From Ahaetulla prasina (Eukaryota > Chordata > Lepidosauria > Squamata > Colubridae), in contig NC_080540.1 in NCBI RefSeq assembly GCF_028640845.1, positions 162,447,438 through 162,511,437 on the forward strand: a stretch of DNA of 64,000 nt. The letters are read 5' to 3'. Under the pieces are notes generated by a model. The model had not been told where the DNA came from, ran no database searches, and was given only the letters and a program-made list of their open reading frames with translations. Positions 1 to 11,157 of the stretch are shown piece by piece (position 1 is the stretch's first letter; the number at the start of each line of letters is the position of its first letter). A program made the translations under genes and the position numbers.

Positions 1-1579
1 TTAATTTGTAATGCCTCTATTTAGTTATATGCAACCATAAAAGCACAATTGGTGACAATTCTGGAGTTTTATAAATTACATTAATACATTAATTAAAATT
101 ACATTAATATTTTAATTTATGATGAGGCCCTTCTTATTTTTAAAACACCAAGTAAATTAGCAATAGCACTTAGACAGCCCTCTCTAAGTGATTTACAGAG
201 TCAGCATATATGCCCCCAATAATCTGGGTCCTCATTTTACCCACCTCGGAAGGATGGAAGGCTGAGTCAACCTTGATTAGATTGAGTCAACCAAAATTAG
301 ACTTTTAGACATCATGCTCTTTTTCCCCTTTTTACAGGCAGTCATTAAAAAGGATATCTGTAAAAATGATTGCACTGATTGCACTGATTTTTAAAAGATT
401 TTATGACTGCACTGATAATGTTGCCTATTTAGGTAAGGAAACGGCTGCAAAAAACCCAACTCAGAGAGCACCAAGGACAGCATAGTTCAGCTCTGAGCTG
501 CAAATATTCTCTTCTATTGGAATCATAAGAATTATCTTCACAAGGAATAACTGAGAATGCAGTGTAGTACATAGGAACAATCTCTAGAGCACCGAATAAA
601 ACTTGCTTCTATTGTCAAACAGTAACAGCATTACATCAAATTTTCAAGAATTCCCTTATCTGAAGATGGTAAAAATTCGAAGTAGTAAATCAAGCAAGAA
701 AGGGGGGAGAACCCTTGAATAAAACCATCTTATATAGAACATATATGCATTGAAGATGTCTTAGAACTTCACATTGCAGGCTGTTGTTTTCCTATGATGA
801 AATATATCCCAAATGTATTACAGTTAATGTAGCTAATTATTTTAATTTGTGTTTTAATCCTCTTTGTTTCTGGTACTTATGCTGTTTTGCCTGTTTTAAT
901 TGATTTACACATCGTTCAAAGCACTGCACTAAAGCACTGCACTATTGTCAGTCTGGAAATGCAACGATTCACTTAATCGATCTATAAGCAAATTAAATAA
1001 ATGGCAGGTTGGAGAGGCAACAATATTATTTTCATATCATACTATAGAAGGAATAATGTAATTGTCAAACATTTCATTGTTGTTGCCTTTCGCTGGAGGT
1101 CTCGTTTTCCTAAATTCTATAGGAGATTGGGGACTATTAAGAAACTGGGAAATGGAATAAATGGAATAAACAAACAATTATAAAGTTGCTCTTTTCTTTG
1201 TGTCTGTGGGAGTTTTAATTTGATACATGAATTGGGTTTGAGTTGACTTAAGAGTCTGAATTTTGCTTTGGAGAATGAGGGTCACGCCTTCATTTTCCTT
1301 ATGGGGGGTTGGCAAATGATCCAACCATTATCAGAACATTCTAACTACACCTTTCTCCTTCAAAAAGCTCATTACCAAAAAAAAAAAGATGTAGAGGGAA
1401 AGAGAAAAAAATACCCCAAAAAATGAGACTGCATTTCTGCAAAAGGAATAGTATAGATAGAATATAATTTACAATACAGATGGAAGGGAGGTAAAGGAAG
1501 CGTCAAAGAAAATTGGATACTTTTTTTTAATTCTATGGGCTCAGGCAGCGCCTGTGGGTTCACACACAAAGAACAGGTA
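1..1579. other. AT-rich single-copy DNA, no gene seen
   Basis: Apart from the repeat fragment at 165-290 and a short A run near 1377-1388, I see no coding potential, RNA gene or clear transposon. Open frames are short and resemble no family I know. Confidence 0.5.
165..290. repeat. Interspersed repeat fragment shared with 35.3-35.6 kb
   Basis: The segment reading 'cccccaataatctgggtcct' and then 'aaggatggaaggctgagtca' recurs almost unchanged at about 35443-35505. There it sits directly beside a CR1-type 3' end in antisense orientation. I therefore read this copy as a detached piece of the same dispersed LINE or SINE. No target-site duplication is visible. Confidence 0.55.
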
Positions 1580-2300
1580 TAGACACGCAGACCTTGGTTA
1601 GGTCGTTGCCCCGTTCTCCACCGGCCCGCCCACTTTTTAAGTGGAGGTTTTGATGAATCTGCAATTTACTTGAGTGAGTGGAGCCAGACAAACATTTTGT
1701 CTAGTATGGCGCCCTCCTCCCTCCGTCCCAGCTTAAAAATGGAACGTGGAGCTCTGGGTTTGGTCTGGGCTAAAAGCTGGAAGTCGAGGAAGACGGTGGC
1801 GACAAGTGGAGGGAGGGGGGCGAGAAAGACAGCTCTCTTTCCCTTCTTCTGCGAAGTGAGAGATGCGTCGTATCCAGTAAGCCCAGCCAATTTGCGATTC
1901 GCCTCTTGCGCCAGGCAGATCTTTGGAGCGGGCAGAGGCTAGCACGTTCGTTCACTTCTGCTTCGCGTAAGGGATAACAATCATCCAGCCCCACGAGTGC
2001 CTACTCAGAAATAAGCCCCCCATATTTTCAGTGGGACTTGGGCTGACTCCTGCAGTTGAATTTATCTCTGGCTTGCTGGTATACAGGATAGCACACCAGG
2101 GCGTAAGATTGCACTTCGATGACCGCGGTTTCTTTTTGCTCGCGCTGAGATGAGATCATCTGAGCGCGGGATCGACTGAGCTCTGCTTTCTTCCGCAGCT
2201 TGACGTAGGGTCGTTCGAATCACAGCCTTCTCTTTTCCATCGCTATCCCGTTCCCATCTCTGAACCCTCCTTTTCATAGATGGGAAAGGATATACAGTAG
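1580..2300. promoter_or_regulatory. CpG-rich single-copy patch (possible CpG island)
   Basis: CpG is far more frequent here than in the flanks, especially at 1600-1640 and 2100-2260 (for example 'gaccgcggtttc' and 'gagcgcgggatcgac'). In vertebrates such patches often mark promoters or enhancers. The open frames here (up to about 90 codons) match nothing I recognise, and no defensible exon with splice sites was found. Regulatory function is inference from base composition alone. Confidence 0.35.
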
Positions 2301-4306
2301 TACGAAGACTAATATACATGTGGGGTGGGGGTGGGGAATGGAAGGATCCAGTGCTTTACAGGTCTTGCACTACACTGGTCATCATCCCCAGCGACTTTTT
2401 AAAAAATGCTCTTCCATTGGCGGACTTGCATGTACATTGATTCACTTGAGGATTTCAGAAGATACCGAATACAATGTTGACCTAGAAGCCTCACTGTGTA
2501 GCCCATTCACTTCTTACTTTAACTCTGTAGTTCTCTTAAGTATAAAACGCTCATTCCTGAGCCTAAAGATTTTAAGTCCGGTCACCTTTCCTCAGCTTAG
2601 ACCAGGGGTTCCTAAACATTTTGCTATTAAACTTCTCCTTAGTGTAATCTTGTTGCACCCACTTCCCCTAAAAATCCATACACCACAACGAACAATGAAA
2701 ATAATACAGGTTTCCTCTCAAACCCATTTCAAGAAAATGAAAACCACCATCCATTAAGTTTATGTACTTCTCTTAGGCAGGATCAAGTCATCTATCACCT
2801 TTATCAATTACCTGAATTCTCATGTCTAGAATGAAAAATCAGGTTTCACTTCCCCTCTAATAAACTGAACAATTGCTTGGATTTAAATGTGGGTGATTTT
2901 AAACACAGTGACCTATTTAATCAGTCTTGCAATTGGGAGCATTAGCTTTGCTACCTGGAACCATTCACTAAGGGATAAGTTGAATAAAGCTCTGAGTTTT
3001 GGTTTAGGCAATTCCAAAAAGAAGCAACACCTATCATCTATATTCCAGTTAAATAAAATAACAACCAACTTCCATTTAATTCAACTTTGGTCAAACCCAA
3101 CATTGAATGCTTTAGAGTTCTACACTGAACAACATTTTATTTATCTACACACACACAAGCCCAAAAAGAACTGAACTCTTGTTGAATAAGCATACAGATA
3201 AACTGCTTAAATGCCAGTAATTGGCATTAGCCCTATTACAACAGCCCTTTGCGAAAGCAGCTCAGCAAATCTCCATATCAAGACAAGCTTTTTCTTTTTT
3301 AACAAATGCCCGTCCTCTTGTCTGTGCTGGCTGAACCAGCTGAAGGCTATTCTTATCCCAACTTGCCTAATTGGATACCTTGAGCCTAGGATATTATTAA
3401 GATTCTTGGATTATAGTTGCCAGGACTGGAAAAAAATGATTAATTGTTCCTGATATTCAGTACAGTATAGTGATATGGGCCAGGCTGCCAATGTATTGGT
3501 AAGCATCCTCCCAACTGTATCTGGAGGTGGACAATCTTCTGACAATGTACCTCCTTCATGTTCATTCAGGTGCTTCTCCATTTCTGTGCTCCAAAATCTC
3601 CTTCCTTGTCCTGCTTCCTCCCTACCCATTCAAGCACCCACAAGCCTGTTGCATGAACAAGCACCAACCTATATTTAAATCAATTTAAATCAAAATCAAT
3701 TTAAATTGCTTTTATTAGCATCAGATGCACATCAGTCTTGCAAGTACATGTGTTCTATAGAAATAGAAGAATCTTTAAAGATAATTTATTGGAGAGAGAG
3801 AGAAAGGGAACCTCTAGTCTGTAATTGTCCTTTTAGAAACATACTCACAGACACTCAGTACAAGGAGGAGGAGGAGGGAGGAGGAGGAGGGGAGGGAAGG
3901 GGAGGAAGAGGGAGGAGGAAGAAGGGAGGGGAGAGGAGGAGGCTGTACCAGCCACTTCTATGCTGTTTTGTGTAGTTTATGTTCTGTTAGAGCCTTTGTG
4001 CTGCTCTGGGGTTTTTGTTGTTTTGAAAAATAATAAAGTATAGTTTTCTACCCAAAAATGTATTAAAACCTGCAGGATATCTTCCCCATCCAGGAGATTG
4101 TTTCATAGGGAAGATTCCTGCGTATTTCCTACTGCAGGAGCCTCTAGACAATTGAGAGTCTGCTTCTCCCACAGACTATCACTGTGTGCTATAAAGTCAG
4201 CGTGCATCAGTTTTATATTAATACAAGTATGGTGGAATGATGGTAGAAGAGAATGTAAACTATGAAAATGACTCCCATCTCTCTTCCCGCCATCTTTCTT
4301 CTTCTT
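2300..4306. other. Mostly single-copy DNA, no gene seen
   Basis: A frame of about 145 codons at 2320-2757 is low-complexity in feel, lacks any recognisable motif and is probably chance. No transposon ends with TSDs were found. A purine-rich run lies at 3862-3942. Confidence 0.4.
3862..3942 (+). repeat. (AGG)n-rich purine tract
   Basis: About 80 bases made only of A and G, dominated by gga/gag units. Simple-sequence repeat with triplex or G-quadruplex potential. The open frame through it is an artefact of composition. Confidence 0.85.
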
Positions 4307-4384
4307 GGGAGGGAGGGAGGGAGGGAGGGAGGAAGGAAGGAAGGAAGGAAGGAAGGAAGGAAGGAAGGAAGGAAGGAAGGAAGG
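4307..4384 (+). repeat. (GGGA)n/(GGAA)n microsatellite
   Basis: Tetranucleotide array that starts as gggagg units and passes into aagg units. The opposite-strand frame of repeated Leu-Pro-Ser is spurious. Confidence 0.95.
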
Positions 4385-4602
4385 ATGGATTGATTCATAT
4401 CTAAGGGTGATTGCTTATTGATATCTTTCTGTTATGGATGAATCCTTTATGGTCTTGTGTTTGTTGTATGAATCTTAAGGCCAGCCCAATAATTATACTC
4501 TGCCACTTACCAAATGTATGTAATAGTTCATAAAAATTAAATAGCAAGCAAAAACAATTATTACATTCCTATAAAATGCAACAATAAATAATGAGAAATT
4601 TA

Positions 4603-4795
4603 GTGCAGTGGCTGAAATGAGGTGCAGGGTTAGAAGCTAACTGGGTGATTTTAGGCCAGTCACTTTCTCTCAGCCCAGCCCATCTCACAGGTTTACTTCT
4701 GTGGGTAAAATAGGAGGCGGGAACACTAGATATATGCTGCCTTGAGTTAACTAAAAATAAAGGTGGGATAAAAATCTATTAAGAAATAAGCAAAC
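4603..4795 (+). mobile_element. tRNA-derived SINE (CORE/MIR-like), decayed
   Basis: The central block 'gccagtcactttctctcagc' and the tail 'ggtgggataaaaatctatta' are shared with copies at 39.8, 41.4, 45.2 and 47.5 kb. The tRNA-like head is eroded here. The tail resembles the 3' end of an L2/CR1-type LINE, as expected if that LINE supplies the reverse transcriptase. Confidence 0.55.
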
Positions 4796-4842
4796 AGACC
4801 AACAAACAAATACATTTTTCTTTGATATACAGTAGTTTAGAC

Positions 4843-4977
4843 CAGGGGTCTCCAACCTTGGCATGTTTAAGACTTGTGGACTTCAACTCCCAGAGTTCCT
4901 CAGCCAGCTTTGCTGGTTGAGGAACTCTGGGAGTTGAGGTCCACAAGTCTTAAAGTTGCCAAGGTTGGAGACCCCTG
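4843..4977. mobile_element. hAT-like palindromic MITE, family A
   Basis: A 135-bp near-perfect palindrome with ends CAGGGGTCTCCAACCTTGGC and its complement. It is flanked by an exact 8-bp TSD, gtttagac, at 4835-4842 and 4978-4985. CAGGGG ends with 8-bp duplications are diagnostic of hAT elements. It is too short to encode transposase, so it is non-autonomous. Confidence 0.92.
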
Positions 4978-5418
4978 GTTTAGACTATAGAATCTGTAAC
5001 AGATTATCCTGGGTAGTTTTGCTTAAGAACAGCTAAATTGTGGCATGATAGTCTGACTAACATGTTATCTTTTCCTTTAATCTGACTCTGCAGCCATTAT
5101 TCTAATAGACGTTAATTGGAAAGCCATGCTGTCTGATTGATTTCTTGATCTGGTTTATCCAGTGGGTCTGACATTAATCTTGCAAATCTCAATGCTATGA
5201 AAAAAATTAACATAGAGAAGGCGGACTGATCTTACATGAAGGAAAACCTGTGGCTGATGAATAAGCCTTATGTAAGTATGTAGAGTAGTGACTACAAACC
5301 TGACCAATTTCCAGTTGTGTGGATTTCAATTCCAGAATCTGATGACTATGGCTGGGGAATTCTGGCAGTTAGTCTATCCATTTTGGGATTGCCTAGATTG
5401 AGAAGTATTGATCTAGTT

Positions 5419-5534
5419 CAGGGGTGTCCAAACTTGGCAACTTTAAGACTTGTGGACTTCAACTCCCAGAATTCCTCAGCCAGCAAAGAGTTGATGTCCA
5501 CAAGTCTTAAAGTTGCCAAGTTTGGACACCCCTG
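5419..5534. mobile_element. hAT-like palindromic MITE, family A subtype
   Basis: A 116-bp element with ends CAGGGGTGTCCAAACTTGGC. The TSD is atctagtt/aactagtt (7 of 8 matching). It shares the 'aagacttgtggacttcaact' arm with the 4843 copy. Confidence 0.88.
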
Positions 5535-5824
5535 AACTAGTTATACATATGTAAATCCCATTGGAAGCAATCAATGAAGAAGAAAGTTACCAGAAGGACA
5601 AATCAAGACTTTCCTTGTCAAATCTCACCTGGCAGACATCGTACTTTTGTGTTTCTAAACTCTGGTACAAACACTTGGAAGGCGCTGAATTGTCTTCTTT
5701 TGCAACAAGGAAGGTGATTGTTCTTCTCTCCCCTTAAATCTAACCTAGCATATTTCCATTTTTGCTGTGAGTTTCCTCCTGTTCAAGATTCCAAGAAGCC
5801 TCCATTCTTTTGAAACTTCCAAAC

Positions 5825-6147
5825 CAGTGGTGGGATTCAATTTTTTTTTTACTACCAGTTCTGTGGGCATGGCTTGGTGGGCATGGTATGGCTTGGTGGG
5901 CGTCGGTTGGTGGGCGTGATTGGTGGGCGTGGTGGGGGAAGGATACTGCAAAATCTCCATTCCCACCCCACTCCAGGGGGAAGAATACTGCAAAATCCCC
6001 ATTCCCTCCCCACTCCAGGGGTAAGAATATTGCAAAATCCCCATTCCCTCCCCACTACAGGGGGAAGAATATTGCAAAATCTCCATTCCCACCCCACTCT
6101 GGGGCCAGCCAGAAGTGGTATTTGCCGGTTCTCCAGAACCTGCTGAA
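5825..6147 (+). mobile_element. hAT-like element, family B, with internal tandem repeats, 3' truncated
   Basis: It begins CAGTGGTGGGATTCAA, has the internal 'ctaccagttctgtgggc' box, then several 'tggtgggcgtggct'-like units. About four copies of a unit near 42-45 bp containing 'atactgcaaaatccccattc' follow. The right end stops at 'cctgctgaa' without the expected inverted terminus, so it looks truncated. Overlapping frames on both strands are repeat artefacts. Confidence 0.8.
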
Positions 6148-6773
6148 TAACAACCCTTTTAGACTCATCATCTAATCTTTATCTCTTATTTCTTTCCAAC
6201 CACAAGTAGCATGTTGATAACTGCAACGCCATTCACAACAGTATATAAATTAGTAAAACCAATATAAAACCATTTAATTTGCCCATACAAACAACATCAC
6301 CATAAATATAATGTATCCACTGCAGAGCAAAATAAAAAAGAGAACTATCGGCAGATTTCCTTTTTCTGCCAACTGATGAAAAATGCTTTCATGTGTACAG
6401 AAACTTTCCTTGACTCCACTGAAGAATGGAAAAATGAAAAAAGAGAGTATTATATACCCTGCCTTCAAGTCCTGGAGGAAAGACAGGATTTATACCTAAT
6501 AAAGAAATATAAATTTATAAGGAAATAAATAGTTCCTGTTCCTTGGCATTTGCCTCATATGCTGGCCTTATTTGAAGTGTTTAGCGATGTAATTTGTGTT
6601 AATGATATTGCCTTTAGTTTTCCAAGTCAGACTTGGAGAGTGCTTCTATTAAAAGAAAAATTGGTCACATAATAAAGGCCAGATGCACTGATTAAGGCAC
6701 CAACTTGTAGTTTCATAAATCAGGGCTAGGACATTGTGTCAATTTCATATCCTAAAACAAACACACAAACTGT

Positions 6774-6805
<32 letters not shown>

Positions 6806-7088
6806 AAACCTTCAGATCCCATTTGCAGAACCAGCCAAAACCTGTTGTCAGCTTGGCATGTGATAGGATGACAAAATTACAGGAAGTCTGGACAGGAATG
6901 AAACAGGCTTTATTTAATTAATACCATTTTAAATATGGCTACCTTCAATTAAGTTTAATATTTATTCTGTTAAATCTCAGGTCAGCTGTAGCTTTCAACC
7001 CCAAATCTGGCCTGTTTGAAAAGCATGTCCAACCATTCCTAATAAAGTGGCCTCTCATTTAAGAAAAATACATATACATATACACGAA
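6148..7088. other. AT-rich DNA with a (CA)n tract, no gene seen
   Basis: Contains a (CA)n microsatellite at 6775-6804. Otherwise I see nothing with coding or repeat structure. Confidence 0.45.
6775..6804 (+). repeat. (CA)n microsatellite
   Basis: About 15 uninterrupted ca units. Confidence 0.95.
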
Positions 7089-7433
7089 GGGCACGGTGGC
7101 TCAGTGGCTAAGGTGCTGAGCTTGTCGATTGAAAGGTCGACACTTCAGTGGTTTGAATCCCTAACGGGGTGAGCTCCCATTACTTGTCTCAGCTTCTGCC
7201 AACCTAGCAGTTCGAAAGCACATAAAAAATGCAAATAGAAAAATAGGGACCACCTTTGGTGGGAAGGTAACAGCGTTCCGTGCGCCTTTAGCATTTAGTC
7301 ATGCTGGCCATATGACCATGGAGACGTCTTCGGACAGCATTGGCTCTTTGGCTTTGAAATAGAGATGAGCACTATACCCTAGAGTCAGGAACGACTAGCA
7401 TATATGTGCGAGGGGAACCTTTATCTTTACCTT
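7089..7433 (+). mobile_element. Sauria-type SINE (tRNA-derived)
   Basis: About 345 bp, full-length by comparison with the two other copies in the window. The 5' tRNA-like head contains an A-box region 'gtggctcagtggctaag' and a B-box-like 'ggtttgaatcc'. The body includes 'gaaaaatagggaccaccttt' and 'gagacgtcttcggacagc', and the 3' end is 'ggggaacctttatctttacc'. These features belong to the squamate Sauria SINE family, thought to be mobilised by RTE/BovB-type LINEs. It has no coding capacity. Confidence 0.93.
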
Positions 7434-8472
7434 ATACACATGTACATACACATTGTTGTATCAACAAGAGTAACAATCAAAACAGCAAAACATACTCCAA
7501 CACTGACAAAAAATGACCCAAATATCAAATAAATCTAACATTTAACATAAAGATTTTTTTCAAACATTCATTCTTGAAATGAATATTTTCTATGGATTCT
7601 TCATTTCAAGAATGTTAGATTGGGGGGGAAAAACATTTGTGCAGTTTATTGCATTCCCATCCTATTATTTTCTCCAAGCAGGTACATCCTCTCCTTTAAC
7701 AGAAACTCTCAGAACAATCTAGATGTAAGGATGAGAAATATCTAATACCTACAAAATGATGGCTGTTCCTTTTATGCTGCTTTCTTGGTATTCAAAAAAA
7801 AAGGGGGGGGCGTTGAGGACAGGTTGTTGTAATCTGCATGTTAAAATTACCGGCAGAAAGGTATCTATGGTGTTTTAATCCTGTCTTCATACATTTGTTT
7901 AAATGTATTTTATGTTACTTTGCAACTCAGAATTCTCATTTGAGGCACAAATGACCAGGTTCATATTATTCTACTTTGGACACTCTATGTGAATACTCTC
8001 ATGTGGAGATCTTCCAACAGTGAATGATCAGCTTGAAGACAGATCATCATGGACAAAATCTATGTGATTGCTAAAAACCACTACTGAACAGATGGCATAT
8101 CAATCATTCAAGGTGTTGTTTTGGAACTATTTGTGGAGAAGTAGAGCAAAAATGTAAGAAATTGATACATTTATGTTACGACCAAGTGACGATTTCAAGC
8201 TAAGTCTTCTTTCTTCCAACTTATTGTGCAAAAAGTCTATGTCAAGCATCAGGGGAATCAGGAGATACAGGAAGTTAAAATGAGTATAAAGATTTATTGC
8301 AAGCTTAAGCTCGCTACAAGAATCTGACCAACTAACAGTCAAGGAAAATGAGCGGGAGATAAGAAAGGCATTCAAGGAAGGCTGGACTTAGATCTCTTGT
8401 GGGCGCGACAGGGACTCATGACTTATGATGCATTTGACCCCTCCCTCGGTCTCTGCCTGGTCATCTTCTACT
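7434..8472. other. AT-rich DNA with one hairpin, no gene seen
   Basis: An imperfect inverted repeat at 7563-7617 pairs 'attcttgaaatgaa' with 'ttcatttcaagaat'. A G run occurs near 7803-7810. No gene or transposon end was recognised. Confidence 0.4.
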
Positions 8473-8480
8473 GTCTACAG

Positions 8481-8605
8481 CAGGGGTCTCCAACCTTGGC
8501 AATTTTAAGCCTGGTGGACCTCAACTCCCAGAATGGCCCAGCCAGCAAAGCATTCTGGGAGTTGAAGTCCACCAGGCTTAAAGTTGCCAAGGTTAGAGAC
8601 CCCTG
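8481..8605. mobile_element. hAT-like palindromic MITE, family A
   Basis: A 125-bp palindrome with CAGGGGTCTCCAACCTTGGC ends and an exact 8-bp TSD, gtctacag, at 8473-8480 and 8606-8613. Confidence 0.92.
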
Positions 8606-9061
8606 GTCTACAGTATAATGACATACCCACTTGCACTGGTATATCTACCATTATAGTTTTAATTCATCCAACCAACCCAATATGTATTGTCAAAAGGGAG
8701 AAAGCACTGAAGATTTTCCCGTCTCCCTCAGGTTTTGTGAGTAGATTAAAAAGTGGCAGGACATTTTTAACCCCAGAAAGAAATCATAAGAGCAATCACA
8801 CAAAATTAGAATGTTTTTTCCCCCCTCATTTCCTCTCCCAAACAGGCATTAGTTTATGGATATCCGCTGGGGAGCATATGCTATCCTTCTGAGAATAAAT
8901 GGTCTTCGGCCTACAGAATTAAGGGGTTTTCTTTTTTTAATTGGTGGGCATTGAATGGTAAAGACGATGTTGTATGTCTCACAAGAATGTCTTCCATGGA
9001 AGAAGGAGCTCCTCAATTCACAAAATAGCTTTCACAAAAGACAAAATCAGTAATAAGCATC

Positions 9062-9439
9062 TACTGTATTTTTCGGAGTATAAGACGCACCTTAGTTTTT
9101 GGGAGGAAAATAAGAAAAAAAGCTGATTGGCAGGTGGATAGGCCTCTGGGAATACCCCCAATCAGCTGTTCCCAGAGGTGAATTTTAGCAACAGTTTCCT
9201 TGGTTGTGAGCTCTGTGCCTTGCTTTTTTTTTGATTTTTTTTTCTGCCTCTGAAAGCCTCCAAAACAGAACTTCAGAAAAAAAGCCTCTGAAGCTCGGTT
9301 TGGGGGCTTCTTTTCTGAAGCTTCTTTCAGCCTCTGAAACCTCCGTTTGAGAAGCTGGATGGGGTTACATTCGGAGTATAAGATGCATCCAGACTTTTTA
9401 TGGGAAAAAGGTGCGTCTTATACTCCGAAAAATACAGTA
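9062..9439 (+). mobile_element. MITE with 'tttttcggagtataagacgc' terminal inverted repeats
   Basis: The left end 'actgtatttttcggagtata' is mirrored at the right end by 'tatactccgaaaaatacagt', with TA at each boundary. The interior has T runs and repeated 'cagcctctgaaa' segments. A second copy lies inverted at 25960-26378. The TA duplication suggests a Tc1/mariner-like origin, but I cannot name the family. Confidence 0.8.
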
Positions 9440-9571
9440 TTTACTAGAAGGCAGACTTGGGTAGTCTCTATCAACTCCTATAATGCTCCCCACTATCTCA
9501 CCTTTGCCATTTTTTTCTACACATGGGGCACCCTTGAAATTAAGCAAGACTCAGCCACCAACTAGTTGCAT

Positions 9572-9640
9572 TTGTAACAGTAACAGAGTTGGAAGGGACC
9601 TTGGAGGTCATCGAGTACAACCCCCTGCTCATAAAGGAGA
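9572..9640 (-). mobile_element. LINE 3'-end fragment, antisense
   Basis: The stretch 'gagttggaagggaccttgga' followed by 'ggtcatcgagtacaaccccc' is the reverse complement of the 3' tail at 38235-38275 of the LINE at 37535-38325. It is a short 5'-truncated copy. Confidence 0.65.
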
Positions 9641-10548
9641 CCTGTACTAGAGTTTCAAAAAAAAGGGGGAGGGGAGGGGAGGGAATTTCCCCCTTTACAC
9701 TTACAGCAACCCATCATAGCATAGATTGCACCATGCATGAGTCAGCACTCTCTAACTAATCAACCACAACTGTGAGTTCTGGCCTATTGTACACTTTACT
9801 CTTCCCGCTATTAAAGTCAATATCTTAACAAGGCTATAATAACAAAATTGTGAAAGCCTGGCAGAGTTTTTCCAAGCTCTCTGCTTGTTCCAAAGAGAAT
9901 CCTTGAGAAACCAGAAAAACATGAACTATCCCATCTGCCAAGTTCTCTTATGCCTCAAGAACAGGGATAGGAAATGATGTTTAATGTAAGCAAGTTAAGC
10001 TTTATGGAGTCCCATTTCCCCCCCCCCTCTATTTCCTTGCCAACAAGCATCACCTGTGGCAGGAAAAAACTATCACCATTTGATCTTCTTAAATTAGGAG
10101 GGCCCAGGGATAAAGGAGTAAAGATAGATGCTTGGACATTTCAAATTGCCAGGTGAAAAATCAAAGGAATAGAGGTGCTTCATGTCTTCTCTGAATATGA
10201 GCCTAGTACTCATTTAAAAGCGTACCAGATCCCTTATTTGTAAATATTCAAGTTGGCATGTCATAGGAATTAAGGAGGGCTTGCAAGGATCATCAGTGCT
10301 TCTTCCTGCCTCATCCCATTCCCTACCTCTTTATCAAGGACTGTCAGGCTACTAGACACAGAGAAGTATGTGGGATGTAGCAAGAGGGGGCAAACAATAA
10401 CCGACAAGCATTCTAAAATAGTTGAGAAGTAGTGGAAAGCTTATTATGCACTCATTGTAACAGAAGAAAAACACAGCTGGGAGAACCAAGCTGTCTTTCA
10501 TAATTTAAATTGATCTTTTATATAGCAGGAAACTACTGCTCTCATAAC
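9641..10548. other. No gene seen; short purine run
   Basis: Purine-rich 9655-9684 and a C run at 10018-10027. No recognisable repeat or exon. Confidence 0.4.
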
Positions 10549-10553
10549 AAAGC

Positions 10554-11152
10554 TGTTGTGGTCCGCCAGCAGCCTGCGGAGCTGGCAACGAAGTCAGACA
10601 GCAATGAGGCTGAGGAAGAGCATGGGCCAGTCCTGGAGGCTGGGGAGGGCCCAGATGAGGGCTCTGCGTCAGAGGCAGAGGTGGGGCCAGGGCCATCGGG
10701 GAGTGATGTGCGGACTCCAGAGCCTCCAGAGGCTGACAGTAGTGAGGCAGAGGAACAGGAGGAGTCTGTTCCTAATGCACGCATGAGAAGAGCTGCCAGA
10801 AGGCAAGAGCAGCTAAAGCAAAGAGGACAAGAGATGATTGGCCCCTCCCATAAGGCTTAAAAGACCAGCAACAGCATGTGGGCTCTTTGTCAGAAAACAA
10901 CGTTGATAGCTTTGTCTTGTTGCATTTGTTTCGTATCGGCGTCTTCTGAACTTTTGCCAAGAAAGGCCTTTGGCAGTTTGCCTGATTGGACCAAGGTTGG
11001 TGATAGGATTGAGGAATTGTGTTGGGAGGAATTTGCTTTAATTTAGTTGGACTACGCTGAGAATGAAGTAATTCTCAGCTGTTTTAATAAAGTTTGTTTG
11101 TTTTTATACTGACTTGAGTTTCCTACTACCTACTTGGACCTGGGTCACAACA
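10554..11152 (+). mobile_element. Solo LTR (family 1), plus orientation
   Basis: A 599-bp unit beginning TGTTGTGG and ending CACAACA, flanked by an exact 5-bp TSD, aaagc, at 10549-10553 and 11153-11157. A polyadenylation signal AATAAA lies near 11085. No internal retroviral or Gypsy sequence adjoins it, so it is a solo LTR. An acidic frame runs from the LTR edge to a stop near 10860 (Glu/Ser-rich, then an Arg-rich stretch with NARMRRAARR). The inverted relative at 27694-28258 keeps the same frame open. LTR class (Gypsy or ERV) is not determined. Confidence 0.88.
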
Positions 11153-11157
11153 AAAGC

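Noticed and set aside
5940..6110. CRISPR-like array
   Set aside because: The units are contiguous tandem repeats with no unique spacers, inside a vertebrate transposon.
7089..7170. tRNA gene
   Set aside because: The A- and B-box-like motifs are the head of a Sauria SINE, repeated at 21.3 and 22.2 kb, and the cloverleaf is not intact.
10510..10860. 116-codon acidic frame as a host gene
   Set aside because: It lies in a solo LTR bounded by an exact 5-bp TSD. It belongs to the element, not to a host gene.
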